Source: Kaistella carnis
Lineage (GTDB): Bacteria; Bacteroidota; Bacteroidia; Flavobacteriales; Weeksellaceae
DNA: 64,000 nucleotides
Direction: 5' to 3'
Assembly: GCF_003860585.1 (NCBI RefSeq)
Contig: NZ_CP034159.1
Location: 2,356,001 to 2,420,000 of the forward strand
Shown: piece after piece, positions 19,494-29,678 of the stretch
How positions within the stretch are numbered: position 1 is the first letter of the stretch
Layout of the letters: each line of letters begins with the position of its first letter
The notes under the pieces: generated by a model
What the model saw: the letters and a program-made list of their open reading frames with translations, nothing else
Database searches by the model: none
What the model was told of the DNA's origin: nothing
Made by a program: the position numbers and the translations under genes

Positions 19494-19584
19494 AACGTTT
19501 AATTTATATCATAAAAATAGTGATTTTAAATGTTTTATCATCAATAATATTATTATTAAAAATGGATATTAATCATCGAGATTC

Positions 19585-19616
19585 TTTGCCTGGCTTTATT
19601 AATTTCCTTAATTTTA
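19585..19616 (+). promoter_or_regulatory. Candidate promoter of fumC
   Basis: TTTG at 19585-19588, a 20-base spacer and TAATTTTA at 19609-19616 form a one-mismatch version of the consensus, 18 bases before the fumC ATG. Confidence 0.4.
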
Positions 19617-19634
19617 AGAGATAAATTTAAAAGA

Positions 19635-21017
19635 ATGAATTACAGAACAGAAAAAGACACGATGGGCGATGTACAGGTTCCTGCAGATAAATTTTGGGGA
19701 GCCCAAACCGAGCGTTCAAGAAATAATTTTAAGATTGGTCCGGAAGCTTCGATGCCACATGAGATCATAGAAGCATTTGCTTATTTAAAAAAAGCTGCAG
19801 CATTTACCAATGCCGAATTGGGCGTTCTTTCCAGTGAGAAAAGAGATATGATTGCGAAAGTGTGCGATGAAATTTTAGAAGGAAAATTAAATGACCAGTT
19901 TCCGCTCGTGATCTGGCAAACCGGTTCCGGCACACAGTCGAACATGAACGTAAACGAAGTGGTTTCAAATAAAGCACACGTTAATAATGGTGGAACTTTA
20001 GGTGAAAAGTCAGAAGTTCACCCAAACGATGATGTCAATAAATCACAGAGTTCAAACGATACTTTCCCAACTGCGATGCATATTGCAGCCTATAAAAAAG
20101 TGGTTGAACATACTTTGCCGGCCGTTGAAAAGTTGCGCGATACTTTGCACGGCAAAGCAGAAAGTTTTAAAACGGTGGTGAAAATTGGACGAACCCATTT
20201 AATGGATGCAACACCTTTAACTTTAGGTCAGGAATTTTCCGGCTACGTGGCGCAATTGGATTATGCCATGAAAGCCATTAGTAATACATTGGATCATTTG
20301 CAGGAAATCGCTTTAGGTGGAACTGCGGTTGGAACTGGTTTGAATACGCCAAAAGGTTATGATGTTTTAGTCGCAAAATACATTTCAGAATTCACAGGAC
20401 TTCCGTTTGAGACGGCCCCGAATAAATTTGAAGCATTGGCTGCTCACGACGCGATTGTGGAAACTCACGGAGCGTTGAAACAATTGGCGGTAGCATTATA
20501 CAAAATCGCGCAGGATATTCGTTTCCTCGCTTCAGGGCCTAGATCAGGAATTGGTGAAATTCATATTCCGGAAAATGAACCCGGATCTTCAATTATGCCG
20601 GGGAAAGTTAATCCGACCCAGAATGAAGCAATCACCATGGTTTGCGCACAGGTTTTAGGAAATGACACCACGATTTCTTTCGCCGGAACGCAGGGAAATT
20701 TTGAACTGAATGTTTTTAAACCGGTGATGGCGTTCAATTTTTTACAATCTGCCCAATTGTTGGGTGACGCCTGTATTTCTTTTAACGATCATTGTGCGGT
20801 TGGAATCGAACCGAATGAACCACGAATTAAAGAACTCGTTGAAAAATCATTAATGTTGGTAACGGCTTTAAATACGCACATCGGTTATGAAAATGCTGCA
20901 AAAATTGCAAAAACCGCGCACAAAAATGGAACGACTTTAAAAGAAGAAGCTATTAATTTAGGTTTGCTAACGGCGGAACAGTTTGATGAATGGGTAAAAC
21001 CGGAAGATATGGTTTAA
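19635..21017 (+). CDS. fumC: Class II fumarate hydratase
   Basis: At 460 residues it has the standard length of FumC. The fumarase/aspartase signature [11 protein letters not shown] lies at 317-327. [16 protein letters not shown] around H188 and [17 protein letters not shown] at 96-112 are the other active-site blocks. It is a homotetrameric, metal-independent enzyme that is stable to oxygen. It is divergent from the WYL regulator and followed by its own terminator. With the class I enzyme nearby, the cell may switch fumarases with iron or oxygen supply; that is inference. Confidence 0.97.
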   Translation: MNYRTEKDTMGDVQVPADKFWGAQTERSRNNFKIGPEASMPHEIIEAFAYLKKAAAFTNAELGVLSSEKRDMIAKVCDEILEGKLNDQFPLVIWQTGSGTQSNMNVNEVVSNKAHVNNGGTLGEKSEVHPNDDVNKSQSSNDTFPTAMHIAAYKKVVEHTLPAVEKLRDTLHGKAESFKTVVKIGRTHLMDATPLTLGQEFSGYVAQLDYAMKAISNTLDHLQEIALGGTAVGTGLNTPKGYDVLVAKYISEFTGLPFETAPNKFEALAAHDAIVETHGALKQLAVALYKIAQDIRFLASGPRSGIGEIHIPENEPGSSIMPGKVNPTQNEAITMVCAQVLGNDTTISFAGTQGNFELNVFKPVMAFNFLQSAQLLGDACISFNDHCAVGIEPNEPRIKELVEKSLMLVTALNTHIGYENAAKIAKTAHKNGTTLKEEAINLGLLTAEQFDEWVKPEDMV

Positions 21018-21062
21018 ATCAGTCAAAGAAGTTACAGACAAAATATCTTATTCGCCTTTAAA

Positions 21063-21095
21063 AAAATTCCGAGTGTTGTGCTCGGAATCTTTTTT
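21063..21095. terminator. Terminator between fumC and the convergent ABC genes
   Basis: ATTCCGAG and CTCGGAAT arms flank a 7-base loop, with an A run before and a T run after, so it can work in both directions. Confidence 0.85.
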
Positions 21096-21113
21096 ATTGT
21101 GAAATGCTGTTCT

Positions 21114-21833
21114 TTAAACTAGGCTTTCATTTTCCACAGAAGTGGCAAAGAAATCTTCCAGTTCCTGTAATGTTTCGAGAGTGGTGATGATATCTTTAAC
21201 CAATTGGCCTTTGTCGAGTAAGACAATTCTATTGCTAACTTCGGTGGTGTGCGCCAGATCGTGACTGGAGATTAAAAATGTGACGTGCTCATTTTGCGTC
21301 CAGTTTTTAATTAACTTTTTCAATTTAATTTGCGTGGATGGATCTAAATTCGCAAACGGTTCATCTAAAACAATAATTTCCGGGGTTCCGATTAAAGCCC
21401 CAACAATTCCGACTTTTTTCTGATTTCCTTTAGATAAATCACGGATATATTTTTTGGCATTTAAGATCTCCCCATTGAAAAAATCTGCAAACTGTTTTAA
21501 AAAAGAATCCACATTTGCTCTGCTTTCACCGCGAAGTTCGCCTAAGAAATAAAAATATTCTTCGGGAGTTAAATATCCAATTAAAAAAGTGTCGTCGATA
21601 AAAGCAGAAACTTTCTTTTTCCAGTTCTCATTCTCGTTCACTTTGTTCCCATCAATCTCAATAAATCCAGTGGTAGGTTCTATTAAATCTAATAAGAGAC
21701 TGAAAAGTGTGGTTTTTCCGGCGCCATTATTTCCTACCAAGCCGAAACTTTCGCCTTTCGGAATTTCCAGACTGTCAATATGAAGAACTTTTTTGGTTCC
21801 GTAAACTTTAGATATATTTTGAATAGAGATCAT
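21114..21833 (-). CDS. ABC transporter ATP-binding protein
   Basis: This 239-residue ATPase has Walker A GNNGAGKTT (34-42), a signature-like LSKGNQKKVGIVGAL and Walker B IIVLDEPFANLDP, then the H-loop SSHDLAHT. It is of the type that pairs with a separate exporter permease. The downstream partner is fixed by position: the DUF5687 permease gene ends 69 bases upstream on the same strand. The pair probably forms an efflux or membrane-remodelling exporter; the substrate cannot be read from sequence. Confidence 0.9.
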   Translation of the reverse strand: MISIQNISKVYGTKKVLHIDSLEIPKGESFGLVGNNGAGKTTLFSLLLDLIEPTTGFIEIDGNKVNENENWKKKVSAFIDDTFLIGYLTPEEYFYFLGELRGESRANVDSFLKQFADFFNGEILNAKKYIRDLSKGNQKKVGIVGALIGTPEIIVLDEPFANLDPSTQIKLKKLIKNWTQNEHVTFLISSHDLAHTTEVSNRIVLLDKGQLVKDIITTLETLQELEDFFATSVENESLV

Positions 21834-21902
21834 TTTATTAGGTATTAGGTTTTGGGTTGTGGTAGTAGGAAAATATTTTACTGGAGAATTTTTAAAAACA
21901 GA

Positions 21903-23369
21903 CTAAACTTTTTTGAACGCGTCAAGTGTGGAATATTTTTGAGTTTTATAGACTTTTACAATATAATCGAAAATTTTATCTCTAAACAGGAAACCTATAA
22001 TTCCCAAAATTCCCAAACTCGCAACAGCGGGATAAATTCCAAAGAAGTATTTAACGACTGCAAAAACACCCATGGGCAATACCATTTGAGGAATCATCAA
22101 CAGCATTATTTTCATATTAAAATTATTTCCGCCGGCCCCGAAAGATTTGCTTTTAGAATTCAGGTCGATTGGTTTTTTATTAAAAGCGCCGGCCAGAAGT
22201 GTGATATAGGAATTGACGCCCAAATTGTACAGACCTGCCGCAATGACCGTTAAATAAAACTCCCAACTGATGAAAAGATAAGCGGATGCTAAAATAATAG
22301 AGACGGAGATTCCAATGATGATCAGCGACCATTTACCTTTTAGATATTCTTTGTAGGGAACATTTTGCGTCATCATAAGTGGATAATAGGAACTGTCCCA
22401 ACTGGGAACTCTCTGGCCAAACATCAGCATGAAACCGCCTGTCACAAAAATGCCCATAAACAATTGCATAAAACTGTTGTCATACCCTTTCGAGAAGATG
22501 AGTAAACCGTAAAACAGAAAGAAGACGCTGGCTGTAAGTGCCGATTTTGCTGCTTTACTTCTTTTGAGCAGACGAATATCATTGTTAATGAAAGTTCCCA
22601 TCACACCGTATCTGTTAAGAAAATCAATACTTTCTGTTTTACCTTCTGCCTTTTTTAATTCCAAACCTTTGTCCAGATAAAAATTGGTGTAAATCAAACG
22701 GTAGGCAAAATATCCGGCAGTGAATGCCATTATGATTGGGATTAAGAAAGCTCCGGTATATTGAAAAAAGCTGTAGAATATTTTTTCTGAATAATGCGAG
22801 AGTTCAATCACCTTGAAATATTCCAGGATACCAAACAAAGCCATAAACCCAAATACTGAAATAACAATGATATCCTTCCCATTCAGCAAAATATTGAGGA
22901 AATTGTTAAAGTAGAAAATAGCGAAGATCCCAATTGTAAACATAAGGACATGAATCACAGAATATCCACCATCATAAATTAGAAGTCCCGCAAAAGGAAG
23001 AAGAAACAGTAAATTTCCCCAATTAAAGAAATTAAACAGCACTTTTACGATCGTATAATTTACCAGTTTTTTCTTCGTAATACCTACGGTGAGAAAGGGT
23101 TTTATATTTTGCGTCGGCATTTGCTGCAGAAAGTAGCGAAGTATTAAATCAAACGCCCAGTAATAAATAAAATATTTACAAAAAATAAGTAGTGGATCGG
23201 TATGTAATTTTTCCTTCGCCAAAAAGTAAAGCAAGAAAGGCATGGCTACAAACAGAAAGCTGAAATATGCCATTCCAAAAAACATCAAAATTTTCATTCC
23301 GAGGTTGGCACCGAACTGTGGATTACGGAAAAAATTCTTGAATTCAAGTTGGATGAGTCTGCGATACAT
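21903..23369 (-). CDS. DUF5687 family ABC permease
   Basis: This 488-residue protein has about 11-12 hydrophobic segments spread over its length. The N-terminus reads MYRRLIQLEFKNFFRNPQFG and is followed by a membrane segment, as in Bacteroidota DUF5687 proteins. LRYFLQQMPTQNIKPFLTVGITKKKLVNY is another typical block. The protein is the membrane partner of the ATPase encoded immediately downstream. The substrate is unknown. It is separated from recN by 51 bases on the same strand. Confidence 0.85.
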   Translation of the reverse strand: MYRRLIQLEFKNFFRNPQFGANLGMKILMFFGMAYFSFLFVAMPFLLYFLAKEKLHTDPLLIFCKYFIYYWAFDLILRYFLQQMPTQNIKPFLTVGITKKKLVNYTIVKVLFNFFNWGNLLFLLPFAGLLIYDGGYSVIHVLMFTIGIFAIFYFNNFLNILLNGKDIIVISVFGFMALFGILEYFKVIELSHYSEKIFYSFFQYTGAFLIPIIMAFTAGYFAYRLIYTNFYLDKGLELKKAEGKTESIDFLNRYGVMGTFINNDIRLLKRSKAAKSALTASVFFLFYGLLIFSKGYDNSFMQLFMGIFVTGGFMLMFGQRVPSWDSSYYPLMMTQNVPYKEYLKGKWSLIIIGISVSIILASAYLFISWEFYLTVIAAGLYNLGVNSYITLLAGAFNKKPIDLNSKSKSFGAGGNNFNMKIMLLMIPQMVLPMGVFAVVKYFFGIYPAVASLGILGIIGFLFRDKIFDYIVKVYKTQKYSTLDAFKKV

Positions 23370-23420
23370 TTTCTTAGATTTATTGATAAGTCTAAAAATA
23401 AGAAAAATGTTACAGATATA

Positions 23421-25070
23421 TTATTTCATTAATTCTTTTGCTTGCGAAACAGCAGCTTCCGTGATTTTACTTCCGGAAAGAAGTTGGGCGATTTCCTGCA
23501 GTTTTTCTTCTTGATTAAGAGAAATAATGGTGGACTGGGTTTTGCCGGCAACCTCTCTTTTAATGACTTTGTAATTGTTGTTTCCTTTTGCAGCAACCTG
23601 TGCAAGGTGACTGATGACGATGAGTTGCATGTTCTTGGACATTTCTTTCATCACATTCCCGATTTCTTCCGCCACTTTCCCCGAAACTCCGGTATCAATT
23701 TCATCCAGAATTAAAGTCGGTAATTCAGAATTTTCAGCCATCAATTTTTTAATGGAAAGCATAACGCGGGAACGTTCACCACCAGAAATAGCGGTTTGAA
23801 TGGGTTTCAAAGGGAAACCGGAATTCGCCTGAAACATCAAAGCAATATTTTCTTTTCCGAAATGATGAAAATTTTCCGTATCTGTAAGTTGAACTTCAAT
23901 TTTCGCTTTCTCTAAACCTAACTGATTCAGCAATTTTTCCGTTTTCTTAATAAAACTTGGGATTGCCTTTTTTCGGTTATCAGATAATTGAATCGCCAGC
24001 TTTTTTAAATGTTCAGACGCAGTTTCTATTTTCTTTTCTGTTTGGTCGATCAACAGCTCCAGCTCTGCAAAACTGTTCTGTTCGTTCTGAATTTTATCGC
24101 GAATGGCAATTAATTCCTCCACAGAATTTACTTTGTGTTTTAGAAATAGAGAATTAATCTTGTTGAGTTGCGAAGACAAGTCGGAAAGAACTTCAGGGCT
24201 GGTTTCCATTTTGTCGGCTTCATTCTGCAATTCAAAAAGAAGATCTTTAAATTCTACAAAATTCTCCTCGAACCGTTGATTCAATTCGGTGTACTCATGA
24301 GACAATGAAGCCACTTTTGACAGCTTACTCTTCACGTCGAGTAACGAATCGAGAACGCCGATTTCTTCCTGATCCATTTTCTTAAAAATCAAAGAAAGAT
24401 TTTCGATAATGGTTTCTGCATTTTCCTGTTTGCTCAGTTGATTCTGAACATCTTCCAAATCAAATACATCCAAATTGACTTCAAGTAATTCCTCTAATAA
24501 AAATACTTTGTAATCGTTTTCTTTATTGCCCTCTGACAGTTGTTTTTTATATTGCTCAAGTTCTCTAACTAACGTTTTATAAGCCAAAAACTCTTGTTGA
24601 TAACTGATAATCAGGGTCTTGTTTTTCGATAGCCCATCAATCATGCGAAATTGATATTCTTCCTCAAACAGATTTGAAGTCTCGAACTGGGAATGAATGT
24701 CAATCAATCTTTCAGAAAGTTTCTTTAATGTTTCAAGAGTTACAGGAACATCGTTTACAAAAGCTCTGGATTTTCCGGTAGGTAGAATTTCCCGGCGAAT
24801 AACGGTATTAAGCTCAAAATCCAGATCGTTTTCTTCAAAAAAATCTTTAAAATTTTCATGAACTATAAATTCGGCTTCCACGATACTTTTCGTTTCCGTG
24901 CTCTGAATGGATTTAGTATCAGCTCTCTCACCCAAAATCAAACGCAGTGCGCCCAAAATGATGGATTTTCCCGCACCAGTTTCTCCCGTAATAACTTGTA
25001 AACCTTTGTTTAAAGTAATTTCGAGTGAATCTATAAGCGCGAAGTTTTGAATGAAAATTCGTGAAAGCAT
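23421..25070 (-). CDS. recN: DNA repair protein RecN
   Basis: This 549-residue SMC-like protein has Walker A GETGAGKS (29-36) at the N-terminus. Long coiled-coil arms span the middle (about 150-370). The C-terminal head contains ISGGERSRVMLS and Walker B LILDEIDTGVSG. RecN tethers DNA ends during recombinational repair of double-strand breaks. The order bamD, rpoZ, coaBC, porD, recN on one strand is a familiar Bacteroidota arrangement. No anomaly was seen. Confidence 0.96.
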   Translation of the reverse strand: MLSRIFIQNFALIDSLEITLNKGLQVITGETGAGKSIILGALRLILGERADTKSIQSTETKSIVEAEFIVHENFKDFFEENDLDFELNTVIRREILPTGKSRAFVNDVPVTLETLKKLSERLIDIHSQFETSNLFEEEYQFRMIDGLSKNKTLIISYQQEFLAYKTLVRELEQYKKQLSEGNKENDYKVFLLEELLEVNLDVFDLEDVQNQLSKQENAETIIENLSLIFKKMDQEEIGVLDSLLDVKSKLSKVASLSHEYTELNQRFEENFVEFKDLLFELQNEADKMETSPEVLSDLSSQLNKINSLFLKHKVNSVEELIAIRDKIQNEQNSFAELELLIDQTEKKIETASEHLKKLAIQLSDNRKKAIPSFIKKTEKLLNQLGLEKAKIEVQLTDTENFHHFGKENIALMFQANSGFPLKPIQTAISGGERSRVMLSIKKLMAENSELPTLILDEIDTGVSGKVAEEIGNVMKEMSKNMQLIVISHLAQVAAKGNNNYKVIKREVAGKTQSTIISLNQEEKLQEIAQLLSGSKITEAAVSQAKELMK

Positions 25071-25245
25071 ATTTTTAAAAAATCTGTTATGAAATTTGAC
25101 CGCTGAATTTCAGTCTGCAAATTTAAGACTTTAAAAGACATTATGAAATAAAAGTGATAACGAAGAGAGCCACAATAATGCCATTATACGAAGATCTAAG
25201 CTTTATTTATCGTACGGTTTCTCTTCCCTTAAAATAGGGGAAAAA

Positions 25246-26151
25246 TTATTTCCATTTATTCCACTTGGTTTCGATATCTTTTGGAGATAAAACAGTAAAT
25301 AACGCTTTTAAATCGGCCATATTCACATTGGCATTATTTCCGGAATTAAAGATGTCGAAAATTTCCTGTTTTTTCGTGTCTATAAAAATATTCACCGGAT
25401 AATTCATCTGGAAACTATTCTCGTATGTTTTTAACTGCATTAAAGCATCCGCGATAATTTTTTTACCGGATGACTGATCCTGTTTTCCCAGATTGTCTAA
25501 ACCTGCGCGGTGATAAGTATAGTAAAGATTTCGAAGCGTACTCTGTTCCGGTTTGAGCATATTGTCGATCAAAGCTGCTCTGGTTCTTGGCCCTTCAATG
25601 AGCGACCAACCGGCGTAATTTTGATTTTGTGCGTTATTGGATATTTTTAATGCTTTCTCGAAAAAAGGTTGTCCGCCGCGCACTTTAAAACTGTCCGCAT
25701 CGTAGCCTAAAATAGTGTAGACATAAAAACTGATGACATCAATTAAATTTTTACCCGAAAACTGTCGGTCATTAAAAACTAAATTTTCGTTTTCCGTATA
25801 ATCGAAACTAAAATTGGTGTCATTAAGATTTAAAAGTGGCGTTTCATAGGTGGTATTAAAAACCGGTCGAACGGCCTGTACAACGATACTTGCTTTGTAA
25901 TTACTGCTTCCCGCTTTCTCATTGATGACGATTGCAAAATTACATTTGATCTTTTCGAAATTCTGTAATTTTTTTCCGGTCCAACTCGTATTATTAATAA
26001 AATCCCGTAAGTTTTTTTCTAAAGTTTTATAAACCTGCGTATTACTGCCGCCTAACTGTTGGCTATTGACTTGCACTGTTGCCAGCAATTCCTGGGCAAA
26101 ACTCAATTGAAAGGAAAAAATAAGGAGGAATATGGTAAAAGATTTCTTCAT
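25246..26151 (-). CDS. porD: DUF4835 family, type IX secretion system protein PorD
   Basis: This 301-residue exported protein has a signal peptide (residues 1-19, ending SFAQ). It then shows the DUF4835 pattern: ELLATVQVNSQQLGGSNTQVYKTLE, an internal FYVYTILGYDADSF and the C-terminal LSPKDIETKWNKWK. In Porphyromonas gingivalis the equivalent gene, porD, is linked to gliding and type IX secretion. It sits between coaBC and recN, the conserved position. Its molecular role is not settled. No other type IX genes are in the window. Confidence 0.85.
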   Translation of the reverse strand: MKKSFTIFLLIFSFQLSFAQELLATVQVNSQQLGGSNTQVYKTLEKNLRDFINNTSWTGKKLQNFEKIKCNFAIVINEKAGSSNYKASIVVQAVRPVFNTTYETPLLNLNDTNFSFDYTENENLVFNDRQFSGKNLIDVISFYVYTILGYDADSFKVRGGQPFFEKALKISNNAQNQNYAGWSLIEGPRTRAALIDNMLKPEQSTLRNLYYTYHRAGLDNLGKQDQSSGKKIIADALMQLKTYENSFQMNYPVNIFIDTKKQEIFDIFNSGNNANVNMADLKALFTVLSPKDIETKWNKWK

Positions 26152-26188
26152 TGTAAGGATAAAATTTGAAAACGGAAATTTAGGGATA

Positions 26189-27385
26189 TTATTTTAAAAT
26201 CTGTTCTTCGACAAAATTTAAAATATCTTTGGCGACTTCAGTTTTAGATTTCAAAGAAAATTCTGTGAGACTCGATTCTGTAATGATTTTAATTTTGTTT
26301 GTTCCGCCTTTGAAACCAGCTCCTTCGTCCCTCAAAGAATTGAGAACGATCATATTTAGATTTTTTTTCTTTAATTTTCCCTTGGCATTTTCCTCTTCAT
26401 TTTGAGTTTCTAATGCGAAACCTACGAGAAACTGTTTTGTTTTTCGCTCGCCCATGGTTTTTAAAATGTCCGGATTTTTAACGAGTTCAATTGTCAATGA
26501 ATCATCGTTCTTTTTTATTTTTTCTTGGGCAATTTCTTTTGGAGCGTAATCCGCAACGGCAGCACTTGCAATAGCAATATCTGCGTTTTCATAGTTTTCA
26601 AAAACCTTGTCAAACATTTCTTTGGCCGAAACAACCCGGTGTAGTTGGATGTTCTGATTGTTTGTTTTCTCGGCACTTGGTCCTGAAATTAATATCACCT
26701 GAGCTCCGCGATTTGCAGCCTCTTCTGCCAGAGAATATCCCATCTTTCCCGAAGAATGATTGCCAATAAACCGCACAGGATCAAGCGCTTCATAGGTTGG
26801 TCCAGCTGTAATTAAAACGGTTTTCCCTTTTAAACTTTGAGTCGACTGAAAAAAATCTTCAATAACTTTGGAAATATTTTCTGGTTCCGCCATTCTTCCT
26901 ACACCGGATAATCCGCTGGCCAGTTCGCCCTCTTCGGCAGGAATAATATGATGACCAAAATCCGCTGCTAATTCCAGATTCTGTTGTGTTGAGGGATGTT
27001 TATACATATCCAAATCCATTGCGGGAGCAATAAATACAGGACATTTCGCAGACATGTAGGTTGCGAGTACTAAATTGTCGCACGTCCCATGAACCATTTT
27101 CGACAGGGTATTCGCAGTGCAGGGAGCCATTATAATAACATCGGCCCAAATTGCCAGTTCTACATGATTGTTCCAGGTGCCGTTTTCCGAATAGAAATCG
27201 CTGTAAACTGGATTTTTTGACAAAGTGGAAAGGGTGAGTTTAGAAACGAACTGCTCGGCGGGAGGTGTCATTAAGACCTGAACTTCTGCGTCTTTTTTTA
27301 TAAAATCTCTGATGAGGTAATTGATTTTGTATGCGGCAATTCCGCCGGAAATACAGATGAGAATTTTCTTACCCTGAAGTTTCAT
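26189..27385 (-). CDS. coaBC: Bifunctional phosphopantothenoylcysteine decarboxylase/phosphopantothenate-cysteine ligase
   Basis: This 398-residue enzyme catalyses two steps of coenzyme A synthesis. The N-terminal FMN-binding CoaC half starts with ILICISGGIAAYK (6-18) and has the APAMDLDMYKHPSTQQNL substrate region. The CoaB half begins about residue 190 with TVLITAGPTYEALDPVRFIGNHSSGKMG and contains AAVADYAPKE, then KKKNLNMIVLNSL. The lengths of both halves are normal. It lies between rpoZ and porD. Confidence 0.96.
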   Translation of the reverse strand: MKLQGKKILICISGGIAAYKINYLIRDFIKKDAEVQVLMTPPAEQFVSKLTLSTLSKNPVYSDFYSENGTWNNHVELAIWADVIIMAPCTANTLSKMVHGTCDNLVLATYMSAKCPVFIAPAMDLDMYKHPSTQQNLELAADFGHHIIPAEEGELASGLSGVGRMAEPENISKVIEDFFQSTQSLKGKTVLITAGPTYEALDPVRFIGNHSSGKMGYSLAEEAANRGAQVILISGPSAEKTNNQNIQLHRVVSAKEMFDKVFENYENADIAIASAAVADYAPKEIAQEKIKKNDDSLTIELVKNPDILKTMGERKTKQFLVGFALETQNEEENAKGKLKKKNLNMIVLNSLRDEGAGFKGGTNKIKIITESSLTEFSLKSKTEVAKDILNFVEEQILK

Positions 27386-27509
27386 TGATTTAAATTTAAA
27401 AGTTGAACGAATTTACTTAAAATTTCGGTAATGCAAGGATCTCTAAAAAGACAAAAGTCACAAAACAAAGATGTTCTGCGACTTTTATAATAATTAAAGA
27501 AATAAATAA

Positions 27510-27833
27510 TTAGTTTTTTTCCTCAGTTTTTCTATAGTAGATCTCATCGTCTAACCATTCTTGAATTGCAATTGAAGTTGGTTTCGGAAGTTTTTCGTAA
27601 TGTTTAGAGATCTCGATTTGTTCCTTGTTTTCGAATACTTCTTCCAAGGTTGAATTGTGCACAGCAAATTCATCTAATTTATTATGAAGTTCAGAACGGA
27701 TTTCAGCATTGATTTGCTCTGCTCTTTTACCCATTACGACGATCGCTTCGTAGATAGAACTTACATTCTGCTCGATTTTATCTCTATCGTAAGTTATGGT
27801 ACTTAATTCGGCTTTAGAATCTTTTACGCTCAT
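27510..27833 (-). CDS. rpoZ: DNA-directed RNA polymerase omega subunit (Bacteroidota type)
   Basis: This 107-residue protein has the omega core SIYEAIVVMGKRAEQINAEIRSELHNKLDEF, in which the family's MxxRAxxI pattern is visible. It stabilises the beta-prime subunit of RNA polymerase. Bacteroidota omegas differ from the proteobacterial form and are often annotated only by family. The position between bamD and coaBC supports the call. Confidence 0.88.
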   Translation of the reverse strand: MSVKDSKAELSTITYDRDKIEQNVSSIYEAIVVMGKRAEQINAEIRSELHNKLDEFAVHNSTLEEVFENKEQIEISKHYEKLPKPTSIAIQEWLDDEIYYRKTEEKN

Positions 27834-27874
27834 TTTCAGTTGGTTGTTATAATTGGAGTTTGCAAATGTACGGA

Positions 27875-28849
27875 TTATCTTTGGATTGGGAAAGTTGCTG
27901 CGGGCGCAGGTGTTGCCAAGGCGGCACTGTCTCTGCTCGTTTGATCTGCTTTTTTTGCAGCATCGCGCTGGTCTTTCTCCATATTAAATTTTGCTTCAGC
28001 TTCCATTTGTCTGTCGGTCAGCTCTTTTTTACGGGCTTCTACTTTTTTCTCAACTTCGGCAAAATTTTCTTTCTCTTTGGTTAACTTATTTCTCAAATCT
28101 AAAGCTGTTTTAGATAAATCACTATTCGGAAGCTCGCGTTCGATGAGTTTAGTGTAAGCCAAAGCATTTTCGATACGATCTTTTTTCAATTCATAAACTG
28201 AGTTCATGGCCAGTTCATATTTTGATTTCAAAATGTAATCGTATATTTTACTACGCAATTTTGTACTTGGGAAATCGTCTAAAACATTTTCAAAAGAAGT
28301 ACTTGCGGCTTTGTATTCAGCCATTTTGAAGTATTGCTTTGCATTTTCATACGCTTTGAATTCCAATTTGTATGTCAGCTCATCTATAAGTTCATTAATA
28401 TTCTTAGATTTCTCCGAGTCGGGATAATTGTTTAAGAAATTCTGAAGTTCATTGATTGCCAGGTCAGTACTTGTTTGATCCAAATTGTAATCCATGCTGC
28501 CTTCATAATAACACAAAGCCGACATATAGGCAGCATCTTCTGCGCGCTTATCTTGTGGAAATGTTACCGAAAAGTTTTTAAACTGGTGCCCTGCTAATTT
28601 GTAGTTTTTATCATAATAGTTAGCATAAGCCGAATTGTACACAACATCAGGTGCGTCATCGGTCCCAGCAACTAAGTTCGAAAGTCTTTCGTACAAAGCC
28701 AAAGCATCTTTCCACTTTTTCTTCGCGAAGTTCTCGTTGGCGACTTTTAAGATATAATCTTTATCTGCACTTTTCATTGCCAAGTCTTGTTGCTTGTTAC
28801 AGGCGGCTAATGCAAAATATGCCAGAAGGATAATCAAATATTTTTTCAT
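27875..28849 (-). CDS. bamD: Outer membrane protein assembly factor BamD
   Basis: This 324-residue lipoprotein (AACNKQ lipobox, C17) has five TPR-like helical pairs over about residues 25-240. Typical blocks are YNSAYANYYDKNYKLAGHQFKNF and AAYMSALCYYEGSMDYNLDQTST. It belongs to the BAM complex that inserts beta-barrel proteins into the outer membrane. The C-terminal 80 residues are a charged helix followed by an Ala/Pro tail not found in E. coli BamD (245 residues), but such extensions are usual in this phylum. Confidence 0.93.
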   Translation of the reverse strand: MKKYLIILLAYFALAACNKQQDLAMKSADKDYILKVANENFAKKKWKDALALYERLSNLVAGTDDAPDVVYNSAYANYYDKNYKLAGHQFKNFSVTFPQDKRAEDAAYMSALCYYEGSMDYNLDQTSTDLAINELQNFLNNYPDSEKSKNINELIDELTYKLEFKAYENAKQYFKMAEYKAASTSFENVLDDFPSTKLRSKIYDYILKSKYELAMNSVYELKKDRIENALAYTKLIERELPNSDLSKTALDLRNKLTKEKENFAEVEKKVEARKKELTDRQMEAEAKFNMEKDQRDAAKKADQTSRDSAALATPAPAATFPIQR

Positions 28850-28957
28850 AAATAAAATATTGCAGGAATTACTTTATTAATAATTTCTGCGGTTCAGTTT
28901 GCAAAAATATAACTTTTTTATCAATAGATTTTTTTTTATGATAATTTAACTAATTTA

Positions 28958-29584
28958 TTAATCGGTTTGATAGCCGATCAGCGAAAAAACGGTTACTAAA
29001 AGGTTCGCTAATACTTTTTTCTCCGCTTCTTCCAAATAATTTTCCTCTTTTCCGGAAACGTATAATTCGTAAAAATTTTTATTTCTAATGACGAAAAGTG
29101 AAGAGCCTACAATTAAAGTAAGAATGTCTTCAGGTTTAGGAGCATTTGTGAAAGCCCCCGACGCGACTCCTTTTTTTATGACATCATCAATTTTGGAGGT
29201 AAAAGTTCTGTAGAACTCCAGCAGATCTTCTTTTAAATGTTCCGTATGTCGAAGTTCCTGCGTCACAAACCCATGAAAATAATTAAATTTAAATAATTGA
29301 TTCACCACATACTTGATCAGTTCTTTCATCTGCATTTCCGGCTTTCCTTCTCTGATGATCTCTGCAAATTCTGCAAAACTCTCCCGTGTTTTTTGCACGC
29401 GGTAGCGATAGAGGTAAGACATCATTTTCTCTTTTGAGCCAAAATAGTAGGAAATCATGGCAACATTAATATTCGCCTGGGCCGAAATATCACGCACCGA
29501 TGTTCCCTCAAAACCTTTTTTAGCAATCAGTTTTTCGGCAACGTTGAGTATATGAATTTGTTTTTCAGTAAATTTTTTCTTCAT
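28958..29584 (-). CDS. TetR/AcrR family transcriptional regulator
   Basis: This 208-residue regulator has an N-terminal HTH (residues about 8-55: ILNVAEKLIAKKGFEGTSVRDISAQANINVAMISYYFGSKEKMMSYLY, with the usual YYFGSKE ending). The C-terminal ligand domain is helical. The ligand and target genes are unknown; no efflux genes are adjacent. It is divergent from tatD, 88 bases apart, and could act on that promoter, which is only a guess. Confidence 0.9.
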   Translation of the reverse strand: MKKKFTEKQIHILNVAEKLIAKKGFEGTSVRDISAQANINVAMISYYFGSKEKMMSYLYRYRVQKTRESFAEFAEIIREGKPEMQMKELIKYVVNQLFKFNYFHGFVTQELRHTEHLKEDLLEFYRTFTSKIDDVIKKGVASGAFTNAPKPEDILTLIVGSSLFVIRNKNFYELYVSGKEENYLEEAEKKVLANLLVTVFSLIGYQTD

Positions 29585-29667
29585 AGGTGATGTAGTTTTT
29601 AGTAAAGTTAAAGAAAATAAAAGACAATTTAAAACAAATGTTTAATCGCAGATGAGCACTTTTTAGT

Positions 29668-29675
29668 TATTTTTG
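29668..29675 (+). promoter_or_regulatory. -7 box (TATTTTTG) abutting the tatD start codon
   Basis: This is an exact TAnnTTTG. It ends three bases before the ATG at 29679, so the transcript is probably leaderless. It also argues against a TTG start at 29673, which would lie inside the box. Confidence 0.5.
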
Positions 29676-29678
29676 AGG

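Noticed and set aside
29673..29678. TTG start for tatD two codons upstream of the ATG
   Set aside because: It lies inside an exact -7 promoter box and gives no extra conserved sequence.
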